From: an uncultured Clostridia bacterium
Lineage (GTDB): Bacteria > Bacillota > Clostridia > TANB77 > CAG-508
Length of the DNA stretch: 48,174 bases
Direction: 5' to 3'
NCBI GenBank assembly: GCA_934132805.1
Contig: CAKPAB010000005.1
Span: 1 to 48,174 of the forward strand
Below are positions 7,184-16,650 of this stretch, one piece after another; the first letter of the stretch is position 1; each line of letters opens with the position of its first letter. The notes beneath the pieces are model-generated. The model was not told where the DNA came from and did not search any database. It worked only from the letters and a program-made list of their open reading frames with translations. A program made the translations under genes and the position numbers.

Positions 7184-10100
7184 CTATGCTTCTGTTGTAT
7201 CTGCAACTTCTTCAAGTTTCTTTTCTGTATTAATATGAATATCTTGATATTTTTTCATACCAGTACCAGCTGGAATTAACTTACCAATGATAACATTTTC
7301 TTTTAATCCAACTAAGTCATCAACTTTACCTTTAATAGCTGCTTCTGTAAGAACTCTTGTTGTCTCTTGGAATGATGCTGCTGATAAGAAACTGTCTGTA
7401 GCAAGAGATGCTTTTGTAATACCAAGTAATACTCTCTTACCTGTTGCAGGACGTTTTCCTTCTGCTATTGCTTCATTATTTTTATCTTCAAAATCATACA
7501 TATCAACCAAAGATCCTGGGAACATATCTGTGTCACCATTATCTCCAACTCTAACTTTTTTAAGCATTTGTCTACCAATAACTTCAACGTGTTTGTCATT
7601 GATATCAACACCTTGGTTTCTATAAACTTTTTGAACTTCTGATGTTAAGTATTCAAATACACCTTCTGGTCCTTTTAGTTCTAGAATTTCTGATGGATTT
7701 ATAGATCCTTCGATTAATGGCTCTCCAACTTCTACCATGTCTCCATCTTTTACTTTCATCTTAGATCCAAATGGTATTGTATATGTTTTTGAATCGTCCT
7801 TAGAAGTTACAACAACTTCTTTCTTCTTCTTTGTTTCTTTTATCTTTACTTTACCTGCAATTCCTGAGATAATTGCAACTCCCTTAGGTTTTCTAGCTTC
7901 AAATAATTCCTCAACTCTTGGAAGACCTTGAGTAATATCTGCTACACCGGCAACACCACCAGAGTGGATAGTTCTCATTGTTAGCTGTGTACCAGGCTCA
8001 CCAATTGATTGAGCTGCTATAATACCTACAGATTCACCAATAGATACTAAGTTTCTTCTTGCTAATCCCATACCATAACATTTTTGACATACACCATGTT
8101 TTGATCTACATGCTAGAACTGAACGTACTTCTAGTCTTTCAATTCCTGCATTTACTATTTTGTCTGCTATTTCTTCTGTTATCATAGTGTCTGTGTCAAC
8201 TATAAGTTCTTTTGTATTTGGATCATATACATTTTCAACTACATATCTACCAATAATTCTTTCTTGCATTTTTTCGATTATTTGATTTCCATCTTTAATG
8301 TCATAAACAATTAAACCTTCGTGTGTTCCACAGTCATGTTCTCTAACTATTATGTCTTGTGATACGTCAACTAATCTTCTTGTTAAGTAACCTGAATCGG
8401 CTGTTCTTAACGCTGTATCTGAAAGTCCTTTACGTGCACCATGGGCAGATATGAAGTATTCTAGGGCATCTAGACCTTCTGCAAATGATGATTTAATAGG
8501 AATTTCAACGGCTTTACCTGTTGTACTAGCCATAAGTCCACGGATACCAGCTATTTGTCTTAATTGGTTCATATTACCTCTGGCTCCAGATTTAACCATC
8601 ATATAGATTGGGTTTAAGTCGTCAAAGTTGTCTTCCATTGCTTGTGTTATTTTCTTTGTTGCTTCTTCCCAAACTTTGATTACTGAGTTATATCTTTCAT
8701 CATTTGTAATTAAACCTCTTGCATATTGTTTTCTAATAGTTTCTATTTTCTTGTCTGCTTCTTCTAGGAATCCTTTTTTAGCTGCTGGCACTTTTACATC
8801 ACTCATAGAGAATGTAATACCTGCTATTGTAGAATATTTAAATCCTAAAGCTTTGATATAGTCTATTACTTCTGCTGATTCGATTACACCATGAACACTT
8901 ATTACTCTTTCTATTATTTGTCCCATGTTTTTCTTTACAACTGGGAAATTTATTTCATATTGGAATGGGTCTTCTTCTCTGTTTATAAAACCTAAATCTT
9001 GAGGTATTCCACGGTTGAATATAATTCTACCAACACTTGTTTCAATTTTTTTAGTTTTCATTTTCCCATCTATTTCTTTTGTTATTCTAACAAATATTTT
9101 TGCATGCATTCCTACATCATGATTTTCGTAAGCCATTATAGCTTCTTCTGGATCTTTAAAGTATTTTCCTTCTCCAAGTTCTCCATCTAGTGTCATTGTT
9201 AAGTAATAACTTCCTAAAATCATGTCTAGTCTAGGTACTGCAACTGGTTTACCATCTTGTGGTTTTAATAAGTTGTTTGTAGCTAACATTAAATATCTAG
9301 ATTCTGCTTGTGCTTCTGGTGATAATGGTAAATGCACAGCCATTTGGTCACCGTCGAAGTCAGCATTGAATGCTTCACAAACTAATGGGTGAAGTTTTAT
9401 TGCTCTACCTTCTACAAGAACTGGCTCAAATGCTTGTATACCAAGTCTATGTAGTGTAGGAGCACGGTTTAACATTACAGGATGGTCTTTTATAACATAC
9501 TCTAATATTTCCCATACTTCTGGTCTTAGTCTTTCTACCATTCTTTTTGCACTCTTAATATTTTGTGCTATTCCTCTACCAACTAGTTCTTTCATAACAA
9601 ATGGTTTGAATAATTCTACTGCCATTTCTTTTGGAAGTCCACATTGATAGATTTTTAGTTCTGGTCCAACAACTATAACTGAACGTCCAGAATAGTCAAC
9701 CCTCTTACCTAATAAGTTTTGACGGAATCTACCTTGTTTTCCTTTTAACATATCAGATAATGATTTTAAAGGTCTGTTTCCTGCACCTGTTACAGGTCTA
9801 CCTCTTCTACTATTATCAATTAAGGCATCTACAGATTCTTGTAACATACGTTTTTCATTTCTTACAATTATTTCTGGTGCTCCTAATTCTAATAATCTTT
9901 TTAATCTATTATTTCTGTTTATAACTCTTCTATATAAGTCATTTAAGTCTGATGTTGCAAATCTACCACCATCTAATTGTACCATAGGTCTTAATTCTGG
10001 TGGAATAACTGGTACAACTGACATTATCATCCATTCAGGTCTTGTATTAGAAAGTCTGAAAGAGTCAACTGTATCAAGTCTTTTTACAAGTTTACCTTTC

Positions 10101-10708
10101 TTTTGCTCACTTGCTGTTTCTAATTCTTTTCTAATTTCTTTAGAAAGTTTGTCTAAGTCAACTTTTTCTAATAATTCTTTTAAAGCTTCAGCTCCCATTC
10201 TTGCCTTAAATGAACCTTTACCAAATTTTTCTTCTGCTTCATGATATTCTTTTTCTGTTAAAACTTGGCAATTAGCTAAATCACTTGTACCTTTATCTGT
10301 AACAATATAAGATGCAAAATATACAATTTTTTCTAGGTTTCTAGGTGAAACATCTAATATTAATGCAATTCTACTTGGTATTCCTTTAAAGTACCAAATG
10401 TGAGCTACTGGTGCTGCAAGCTCTATGTGTCCCATTCTTTCTCTTCTTACTTTTGATTTTGTGACTTCTACACCACATCTGTCACAAACAATTCCTTTAT
10501 ATCTAACTCTTTTATATTTACCACAGTGACATTCCCAGTCTTTTGTTGGTCCAAATATTCTTTCACAGAAAAGACCGTCTTTTTCTGGTTTTAATGTTCT
10601 ATAATTGATAGTCTCTGGTTTTTTTACTTCTCCTTTTGACCATTCTCTTATTTTTTCATCTGATGCCACTCCTATTTTTATTTTATTAAAAATATCTAAT
10701 TCGTCCAC
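7184..10708 (-). CDS. rpoC: DNA-directed RNA polymerase subunit beta'
   Basis: This is the largest subunit of RNA polymerase, about 1174 residues. The N-terminal zinc ribbon uses C60, C62, C75 and C78. The catalytic magnesium loop NADFDGD has D450, D452 and D454. A second zinc cluster, CRSKHGVCQKCYG, begins near residue 867, followed by the bridge/trigger region GEPGTQLTMRT. I chose GTG at 10708, which gives VDELDIFNKIKIGVAS as in other Firmicutes and has an AGGGGG site 7 nt upstream. An in-frame extension of 20 codons lacks support. It is co-transcribed with rpoB across a 122-nt gap. Elongation genes rpsL, rpsG and fusA do not follow. Confidence 0.97.
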   Translation of the reverse strand: MDELDIFNKIKIGVASDEKIREWSKGEVKKPETINYRTLKPEKDGLFCERIFGPTKDWECHCGKYKRVRYKGIVCDRCGVEVTKSKVRRERMGHIELAAPVAHIWYFKGIPSRIALILDVSPRNLEKIVYFASYIVTDKGTSDLANCQVLTEKEYHEAEEKFGKGSFKARMGAEALKELLEKVDLDKLSKEIRKELETASEQKKGKLVKRLDTVDSFRLSNTRPEWMIMSVVPVIPPELRPMVQLDGGRFATSDLNDLYRRVINRNNRLKRLLELGAPEIIVRNEKRMLQESVDALIDNSRRGRPVTGAGNRPLKSLSDMLKGKQGRFRQNLLGKRVDYSGRSVIVVGPELKIYQCGLPKEMAVELFKPFVMKELVGRGIAQNIKSAKRMVERLRPEVWEILEYVIKDHPVMLNRAPTLHRLGIQAFEPVLVEGRAIKLHPLVCEAFNADFDGDQMAVHLPLSPEAQAESRYLMLATNNLLKPQDGKPVAVPRLDMILGSYYLTMTLDGELGEGKYFKDPEEAIMAYENHDVGMHAKIFVRITKEIDGKMKTKKIETSVGRIIFNRGIPQDLGFINREEDPFQYEINFPVVKKNMGQIIERVISVHGVIESAEVIDYIKALGFKYSTIAGITFSMSDVKVPAAKKGFLEEADKKIETIRKQYARGLITNDERYNSVIKVWEEATKKITQAMEDNFDDLNPIYMMVKSGARGNMNQLRQIAGIRGLMASTTGKAVEIPIKSSFAEGLDALEYFISAHGARKGLSDTALRTADSGYLTRRLVDVSQDIIVREHDCGTHEGLIVYDIKDGNQIIEKMQERIIGRYVVENVYDPNTKELIVDTDTMITEEIADKIVNAGIERLEVRSVLACRSKHGVCQKCYGMGLARRNLVSIGESVGIIAAQSIGEPGTQLTMRTIHSGGVAGVADITQGLPRVEELFEARKPKGVAIISGIAGKVKIKETKKKKEVVVTSKDDSKTYTIPFGSKMKVKDGDMVEVGEPLIEGSINPSEILELKGPEGVFEYLTSEVQKVYRNQGVDINDKHVEVIGRQMLKKVRVGDNGDTDMFPGSLVDMYDFEDKNNEAIAEGKRPATGKRVLLGITKASLATDSFLSAASFQETTRVLTEAAIKGKVDDLVGLKENVIIGKLIPAGTGMKKYQDIHINTEKKLEEVADTTEA

Positions 10709-10830
10709 TATATTTCCCCCTAATAATATTTTTGGGTAATTCCAAAACAGAGTAGAAGCACTGTCCACCGCTCGAACAATTCCTTCCTGTCGACTTCTCT
10801 CTTTTTGGAATTTATTAAATTTATTATATC

Positions 10831-13800
10831 TTAAAAGATTTCATCTTCGCCTTCATCATCTAAATCTTCAAACAGTTCATCACCATCTTCAGATTCTTCT
10901 TCATCAAGCAAAATATCACTTTCAGAATCATCAGTATAACCATCAGCCAAATCATCTTCAGCAACAACTTCATCCTCAGTCAAAATGTCCTTATCAGTCT
11001 CAGGATTAAAATCAATACCATCTTCAATATTTTCTTTTAATTCAAGTTCCTCATCATTTTCTGAATACAAACGAACATCTAAGCCTAAAGATTGTAACTC
11101 TTTAATAAGAACTTTAAAGCTTTCTGGAACTCCTGGCTCAGGAATATTTTCACCTTTAACAATAGCCTCATATGTTTTAACTCTACCTACAACATCATCA
11201 GATTTAACTGTTAACATTTCTTGTAATGTATAAGCTGCGCCATATGCCTCTAATGCCCAAACTTCCATTTCTCCGAAACGTTGTCCACCAAATTGTGCTT
11301 TACCACCAAGTGGTTGTTGTGTAACTAATGAGTATGGTCCAGTTGAACGAGCATGTATTTTATCATCTACTAAGTGATGTAGTTTTAACATGTACATTAC
11401 ACCAACTGTAATTGGCTTGTCAAATGGATCACCAGTTCTACCATCATATAGAATTGATTTACCATCTGGGCTCATACCAGCTTGTTGTAATAATTCTTCA
11501 ACATCTTCTTGTGTAGCACCATCAAATACTGGTGTTGATACGTGCCATCCTAAAGCTTTAGCAGCTCCACCTAAATGAACTTCTAGAATTTGTCCTAAGT
11601 TCATACGAGATGGAAGTCCTAATGGGTTAAGTAAGATGTCTATTGGTGTACCATCTGGTAAGAATGGCATATCTTCTTCTGGTAATACTCTTGAGATAAC
11701 ACCTTTGTTACCATGACGTCCGGCCATTTTATCACCAACTGATATTTTTCTTTTTGTTGCTATATAACATCTAATTATTTGATTTACACCAGGTCCTAAT
11801 TCATCTGAATTATCTCTAGTAAATATTTTTACATCTACTATTGTTCCTGCTTCTCCATGAGGTACTTTTAATGATGTGTCTCTAACTTCTCTAGATTTTT
11901 CACCAAAGATTGCTCTTAGCAATCTTTCTTCTGCTGTTAGTTCTGTTTCTCCTTTTGGAGTAACTTTACCAACTAAAATGTCTCCTGGTCTAACTTCTGC
12001 ACCTATTCTTATAATTCCGTTTTCATCTAGGTCTTTTAATGCGTCATCACCAACATTTGGAATGTCTCTTGTTATTTCTTCTGGTCCTAATTTAGTATCA
12101 CGGCATTCGCAATCATATTCTTCGATATGTATTGATGTGAATACATCTTCTTTTACTAGTCTTTCGTTTAAAAGAATAGCATCCTCGTAGTTGTAACCTT
12201 CCCATGTTGAGAATGCAACTACACAGTTTTTACCTAATGACATTTCTCCGTCTTTTGTTGATGGTCCATCTGCTATTGCATCACCTTTTTTAACTATTTC
12301 ACCTTTTTTTACTATAGGTCTTTGGTTGATACATGTACCACCATTTGTTCTCTTGAATTTACGTAGTTTATGTACTACTGTTTTTCCATTTTCATATTTA
12401 ACTGTAATAGCATCACCTGTAACTTTTTGAACAACACCATTATCTTCAGCTAAAATTAATATTCCTGAGTCTTTTGCTGCTCTGTATTCTATACCTGTTG
12501 CAACTATTGGTCTTTCTGACATCATTAATGGAACTGCTTGTCTTTGCATGTTTGCTCCCATTAGTGATCTTTTTGCATCATCATGCTCTAAGAATGGTAT
12601 CATTGCTGCAGCTACAGATACTAATTGTTTTGGTGAAACATCTACATATTGAACTCTTTCTTTTTCAACTTCGATTATTTCATTTTTGTATCTAACTCTA
12701 ATTCTGTCGTTTATGAATTCTCCATTTTCATCCATTGGCTCAGATGCTTGGGCAATTATGTAGTTGTCCTCTACATCTGCACTCATATATTCAACTATAT
12801 CAGTTGCTCTATGTGTTTCTGGATCTATTTTTCTATATGGTGTTTCTATAAATCCATATTCATTTATACTAGCAAATGATGAAAGTGCTGATATAAGTCC
12901 AATGTTTGGTCCTTCTGGAGATTCTATTGGGCATAATCTACCATAGTGTGTGTAATGAACGTCTCTAACCTCGAAACCAGCTCTTTCTCTTGTAAGTCCT
13001 CCAGGTCCTAATGCTGAAATTCTTCTTTTATGTGTTAATTCTGAAAGTGGGTTTGTTTGGTCCATAAATTGTGATAATTGTGAACTTCCAAAGAATTCCC
13101 TAATTGATGATGTTATTGGTTTTGTGTTAATTAATGTTTGTGGTGTTACAACATCTAAGTCTTGAATTGTCATTCTTTCTCTTACAACTCTTTCAAGTCT
13201 TGTTAAACCAATTCTAAATTGATTTTGTAATAGTTCACCTACACATCTAATTCTACGGTTTGCTAAATGGTCTATGTCATCTACTTTTCCAACTCCATGT
13301 GATAGGTCTAATAAATAGCTTATAGATGCTATCATATCTTCTGTTGTGATATGTTTTGGTACTAGTTCTTCTAGTCTTTCACCTATAACTTTTACTAAAT
13401 TTTGTTCATCAGTTGTGTCTATTATATTTTTTAATACTTGATAATTTACATTTTCTTTTATTTCTAATTCACTTAAGTCTAATGTTGGTAAAACTGCATG
13501 GATGTCAACTGTTCCATTTCCTATAACTTTTACAGTTCTTTCTCCAACTGTTACTTCTACCATATTAATTCCAGAATTTTGGATATCTTTAGCAACATCT
13601 TCAGATATTACTTCACCTGCTTGTACAAATACTTCGCCTGTTTCGGCATCCATAATGTCATTAGCAGCAACTTTTCCTGTAATTCTTGTTGCTAAACTTA
13701 GTTTTTGGTCAAATTTATATCTACCAACTTTTGCTAAGTCGTATCTTCTATTATCATAGAATAGTCCATCAAATAAACTTCTTGCCGCTTCTACTGTTGG

Positions 13801-14538
13801 AAGCTCTCCTGGTCTTAATTTTTTGTAAATTTCTATTAGGGCTTCTTCTTGAGTTTTGATTGGGTCTTTTGCTATTGTTGCTTCTATTAATTCTTCGTTT
13901 CCAAATAAGTCTCTTATTTGGTCATCTGTTGTTAGTCCAATTGCTCTTAATAATGTTGTTACTGGCACTTTTCTTGTTCTGTCAACACGTACATAGAATA
14001 TGTCGTTTCCGTCTGTTTCGTATTCAAGCCATGCTCCTCTTAATGGCATTACTGTTGATGTGTATGTTCTTTTTCCTGTTTTTGTGTCAAATTCTTCTGC
14101 ATAGTAGCATCCTGGTGAACGTACTAATTGGCTTACTACAACTCTTTCTGCACCGTTTATGATGAATGTTCCACTATCTGTCATTAGTGGGAAGTCTCCT
14201 AAGTAGATTTCTTGTTCTTTGATTTCTCCTGTTTCACGGTTGATTAGACGTACTTTTACATGTAGTCTTGTTGCATATGTTGCGTCTCTTTCTTTGGCTT
14301 CTTCCATTGTGTATTTTGTTTTGTCTTCCATGTAATAGTCAAAAAATTCAAGAACAAGATTTCCAGAATAGTCTTCTATTGGTGATATGTCTTTTAGTAC
14401 TTCTCCTAATCCTTCTTTTAAAAACCATTCATATGAGTCTTTTTGTACTTTGATTAGGTTTGGCATTTCGATAAAATCTCCAACTTTTGCAAAATCTTTT
14501 CTTGATGCTTTTTCGTATTGAATGTCTCTTATTTTCAA
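10831..14538 (-). CDS. rpoB: DNA-directed RNA polymerase subunit beta
   Basis: A beta subunit of about 1235 residues. The rifampicin pocket GSSQLSQFMDQTNPLSELTH and following HKRRISALGPGGL (about residues 484-515) has no known resistance-type substitution. The C-terminal clamp sequence GGKAQFGGQRFGEMEVWALE is intact. The tail is extended by about 80 strongly acidic residues (Asp/Glu-rich to the end), as in several Clostridia. The start is a TTG at 14538 with AAGGAG 8 nt upstream. A GTG three codons earlier overlaps that site and is unlikely. The usual rplJ-rplL genes are missing upstream. Confidence 0.97.
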   Translation of the reverse strand: MKIRDIQYEKASRKDFAKVGDFIEMPNLIKVQKDSYEWFLKEGLGEVLKDISPIEDYSGNLVLEFFDYYMEDKTKYTMEEAKERDATYATRLHVKVRLINRETGEIKEQEIYLGDFPLMTDSGTFIINGAERVVVSQLVRSPGCYYAEEFDTKTGKRTYTSTVMPLRGAWLEYETDGNDIFYVRVDRTRKVPVTTLLRAIGLTTDDQIRDLFGNEELIEATIAKDPIKTQEEALIEIYKKLRPGELPTVEAARSLFDGLFYDNRRYDLAKVGRYKFDQKLSLATRITGKVAANDIMDAETGEVFVQAGEVISEDVAKDIQNSGINMVEVTVGERTVKVIGNGTVDIHAVLPTLDLSELEIKENVNYQVLKNIIDTTDEQNLVKVIGERLEELVPKHITTEDMIASISYLLDLSHGVGKVDDIDHLANRRIRCVGELLQNQFRIGLTRLERVVRERMTIQDLDVVTPQTLINTKPITSSIREFFGSSQLSQFMDQTNPLSELTHKRRISALGPGGLTRERAGFEVRDVHYTHYGRLCPIESPEGPNIGLISALSSFASINEYGFIETPYRKIDPETHRATDIVEYMSADVEDNYIIAQASEPMDENGEFINDRIRVRYKNEIIEVEKERVQYVDVSPKQLVSVAAAMIPFLEHDDAKRSLMGANMQRQAVPLMMSERPIVATGIEYRAAKDSGILILAEDNGVVQKVTGDAITVKYENGKTVVHKLRKFKRTNGGTCINQRPIVKKGEIVKKGDAIADGPSTKDGEMSLGKNCVVAFSTWEGYNYEDAILLNERLVKEDVFTSIHIEEYDCECRDTKLGPEEITRDIPNVGDDALKDLDENGIIRIGAEVRPGDILVGKVTPKGETELTAEERLLRAIFGEKSREVRDTSLKVPHGEAGTIVDVKIFTRDNSDELGPGVNQIIRCYIATKRKISVGDKMAGRHGNKGVISRVLPEEDMPFLPDGTPIDILLNPLGLPSRMNLGQILEVHLGGAAKALGWHVSTPVFDGATQEDVEELLQQAGMSPDGKSILYDGRTGDPFDKPITVGVMYMLKLHHLVDDKIHARSTGPYSLVTQQPLGGKAQFGGQRFGEMEVWALEAYGAAYTLQEMLTVKSDDVVGRVKTYEAIVKGENIPEPGVPESFKVLIKELQSLGLDVRLYSENDEELELKENIEDGIDFNPETDKDILTEDEVVAEDDLADGYTDDSESDILLDEEESEDGDELFEDLDDEGEDEIF

Positions 14539-14574
14539 ATAAATCACTCCTTATATTTTTTTGAAGCAGTTTGT

Positions 14575-14606
14575 AATTCTAGGATTGTGCTTTCGCACTT
14601 AGAATT
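14575..14606 (-). promoter_or_regulatory. Leader hairpin before the rpoB ribosome binding site
   Basis: AATTCTA...TAGAATT outer arms enclose GTGC-GAAA-GCAC as read on the minus strand. It ends about 22 nt before the AAGGAG. It has no U-run after it, so it is more likely an mRNA stability or translation element than a terminator. Confidence 0.5.
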
Positions 14607-14812
14607 TAATTTTATTTGATTTTAAGAAAAGCCCTTCTTAGAATATAGCTACTTTTTTAAGTTTTATAATTTGCCTGCTTTTCAAATTATATTTCTTAAT
14701 TTTTTGCTATATTTAATTCCTCTTTTCTTAATTTTTTTAACTTTGTGTTTTGATTTGTTTCTTTTGAATTAAATTTTACTTGATTTTAAATTTTCACATA
14801 AATTCATTTTAT

Positions 14813-14842
14813 ATGATACCATAAATTTGGACTTGAAGTCAA
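14813..14842 (-). promoter_or_regulatory. Promoter of rpoBC
   Basis: TTGACT (14837-14842), an 18-nt spacer and TATCAT (14813-14818) on the minus strand. It gives a leader of roughly 265 nt before the TTG start of rpoB. Confidence 0.65.
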
Positions 14843-14905
14843 TAGTTTTGTGGGAATTTTTAGATTTTACTTGTTATTCAATATAGCTGTATAGGTTGAT
14901 ATCGT

Positions 14906-14985
14906 GTGTGAAAGCGGTACCACATTTATGATTTTTTACATAATGTGGCACTTCTGAATTGCTCCAGGTCTATAAAAATTCACAC
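14906..14985. repeat. Nested inverted-repeat block of unknown origin
   Basis: Inner arms CCACATTTATG (14920-14930) and CATAATGTGG (14939-14948) form a hairpin. GTGTGAAA (14906-14913) and TTCACAC (14979-14985) form an outer stem. Its base composition is higher in G+C than its surroundings. It may be a MITE remnant or a small structured RNA. It shows no clear coding potential. Confidence 0.4.
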
Positions 14986-15126
14986 CTTTTTTGACAGGAT
15001 TACATGGTTGGCGGGGTTGAATTTCACTTACTTCTTCTAGTTTATTGATATCCGGACACTTTTTTTAATTAGCTTTAATTGACATCTTACTTGTCTAATA
15101 TCTTTTTTCTTTATTTTTGATTTTCA

Positions 15127-15155
15127 TTGCAAAAAAGCATTCCTTCCTATATAAT
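15127..15155 (+). promoter_or_regulatory. Transposase promoter
   Basis: TTGCAA (15127-15132), exactly 17 nt, then a perfect TATAAT (15150-15155). The left arm of the read-through hairpin (15133-15144) lies entirely inside the spacer, so it is absent from transcripts started here. Confidence 0.65.
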
Positions 15156-15199
15156 TGACTTGAAAAAACAAAAAAACAATACAAAGGAGGAATGCTTTT
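15133..15199 (+). promoter_or_regulatory. Inverted repeat able to mask the transposase ribosome binding site
   Basis: AAAAGCATTCCT (15133-15144) is the exact reverse complement of AGGAATGCTTTT (15188-15199), which covers the 3' part of the AAAGGAGG site and reaches the ATG. Only transcripts starting upstream of the internal promoter contain both arms. The arrangement resembles the protection against impinging transcription known from IS10 and IS50. Confidence 0.6.
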
Positions 15200-16351
15200 A
15201 TGAAATCATATTATAATCAAGAAAAAATTGCAAGTAGTTTTAGAAATTTTTTTCAAAAAAATTTTTCAATCTCTAAGCCTCATTTAAACTCTCTCTCTTA
15301 TGTTATTACTGGTATGATATCTGCTGAATCTGTCGTAACTGCTGATATCTCTAGAAAACTCAAGGATGACTTTTCTCTAATTAATCTCGAATCTATCGAA
15401 CGCCGTTTTAGAAGATTTTTTGCCTCTTTCTCTTCTGTTGCTTACTCTATTTTTGATCTTTTTATTAAGCACATCCTCTCTCTTTTCTGTGTAAAGCATT
15501 CTGACAAGAATGTTCACATTGCCTTTGCCAATATGTTTTGCAAAAATAAATTCACAATTTTACTTTTCTCTCTTCGTATTGGTAAACAAGGCATTCCTAT
15601 TTGGTTTCGTTGCTTTAAGGGAAAGCACAATGCTGATGCTTATAAAATGGATCTTATTAAAGAAGGCATTTCCTACTGTAAAAATCTTTTTGACGGAAAA
15701 AACTATCATATTATTTTTCTTGCTGACAGATGGTTTCCTTATATTGATATTTTATCTCATATTGAATCTCTTGGCTGCTTCTATTGTATCCGTTCAAAAA
15801 CCTTTTTTACATGTTCTTATACTAACTCAAAAGGCCATTTTATAACTAAATCTCTTAGAGATATTCATCCACATAAATATTCTGCTAGAGTCTTTAAAGA
15901 TGTTCTATACACCAGAAAATTGTTTAAAACCAATATTATAATTTCTAATTATTCTAATACTGATGAGCCTTGGTATTTGGTCACTAATGACGATCCTTCT
16001 CGTGCTGTTAGAAATTATTCTTACCGTTTTGGCTGTATTGAATCTATTTTTAAATCTCAAAAATCCAATGGTTTTAGACTTGAAAGTACTAACACTCAAA
16101 AGATTGAACATTTTATTTCTCTTTTTACTGTAATGTGCATCGCTCTTGTCTGGCTTACTATTATTGGCTCTGATTACGTAAAAAACAAAAACAAATATCA
16201 TTTGAAAATACGAGATGTAAGAAAACATAAAAATGGCTCTACTACTAGATTATATTCACTTTTTAATATTGGTTTATCTATTTTCGATTTATGTTATTAC
16301 AATTATATTGATTTCAAACTTAAATTTAACTTTCTGCTCTATGATATTTGA
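15200..16351 (+). CDS. IS4-family transposase, probably catalytically defective
   Basis: The 383-residue DDE transposase is full length. It shows the second catalytic Asp in FLADRWF (D176) and the Glu region RFGCIESIFKSQK (E281, K288). The segment around the expected first Asp reads HIAFANMF, with Ala110 (GCC, 15527-15529) where relatives, as I recall them, carry Asp (one-base change from GAC). If so, this copy cannot cut DNA. The ATG follows AAAGGAGG. The reading frame is otherwise intact, which suggests the change is recent or that the copy is maintained by trans-acting relatives. Confidence 0.85.
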   Translation: MKSYYNQEKIASSFRNFFQKNFSISKPHLNSLSYVITGMISAESVVTADISRKLKDDFSLINLESIERRFRRFFASFSSVAYSIFDLFIKHILSLFCVKHSDKNVHIAFANMFCKNKFTILLFSLRIGKQGIPIWFRCFKGKHNADAYKMDLIKEGISYCKNLFDGKNYHIIFLADRWFPYIDILSHIESLGCFYCIRSKTFFTCSYTNSKGHFITKSLRDIHPHKYSARVFKDVLYTRKLFKTNIIISNYSNTDEPWYLVTNDDPSRAVRNYSYRFGCIESIFKSQKSNGFRLESTNTQKIEHFISLFTVMCIALVWLTIIGSDYVKNKNKYHLKIRDVRKHKNGSTTRLYSLFNIGLSIFDLCYYNYIDFKLKFNFLLYDI

Positions 16352-16420
16352 AAAAACACATTATATTTACATAATCTTGGTAGTATAACTACCTGTTTTT
16401 TGGCACGCCTAATTATATAA

Positions 16421-16455
16421 AAGTGGAGAATATATTATTTTTCCCCACTTTTTTT
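16421..16455 (+). terminator. Transposase terminator
   Basis: AAGTGG (from 16421) pairs with CCACTT (to 16450) through a stem with one mismatch. A run of seven T follows within the right end of the IS. Confidence 0.65.
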
Positions 16456-16650
16456 CGACTCTCGGACGGACTTTTTCTCTTCTACTTTCTTACTCTCCGT
16501 TGACTTCTATAAATTGTGTCCGGATATCAGAATGTTATACCATTTTGCCTTTCTTTTGTTTTTATCATTACATTTTTTCTCCTTCTTTACAGTTTTATCA
16601 CGATATTTTAACATCTCATTCTTTTATAAAAAATTTGTAGCTGAACACTT

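Larger units (their letters stand above)
14539..15045. other. Gene-free stretch: rpoB leader, promoter and IS flank
   Basis: It holds the rpoB ribosome binding site, a GAAA-loop hairpin at 14575-14606, about 200 nt of A+T-rich leader, the rpoB promoter (14813-14842), a structured inverted-repeat block (14906-14985), and about 60 nt up to the left end of the insertion sequence. No convincing ORF is present. Confidence 0.7.
15046..16529 (+). mobile_element. IS4-family insertion sequence, about 1.48 kb
   Basis: Perfect 14-bp terminal inverted repeats bound the element: TGATATCCGGACAC at 15046-15059 and GTGTCCGGATATCA at 16516-16529. A single transposase gene fills most of it, with an internal promoter and a terminator inside the right end. 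I see no obvious target-site duplication, so the outermost base or two of each end are uncertain, or the duplication has decayed. It is inserted between the rpoB upstream region and a pilin-like gene. Confidence 0.85.

Noticed and set aside
10985..14453. Long plus-strand ORFs opposite rpoB, rpoC and the surface genes
   Set aside because: They are antisense to well-supported genes, hydrophobic or Ser/Leu-rich in composition, and lack ribosome binding sites.
14897..14948. T-box-like GTGGTACCGC on the minus strand upstream of rpoB
   Set aside because: Only the short antiterminator-like string fits. There is no stem I, specifier loop or terminator, and no aminoacyl-tRNA or amino-acid gene downstream.
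15155..15184. TTGACT as the -35 of the transposase promoter
   Set aside because: The matching -10 would place the transcript start at or after the ribosome binding site. The TTGCAA-17-TATAAT promoter fits better.
14950..16568. A small gene split by the IS (MIKTKERQNGITF on the right side, a KLEEVSEIQPRQPC frame on the left)
   Set aside because: Joining the two sides requires a frameshift and no target duplication supports the junction. Each piece is too short to trust.
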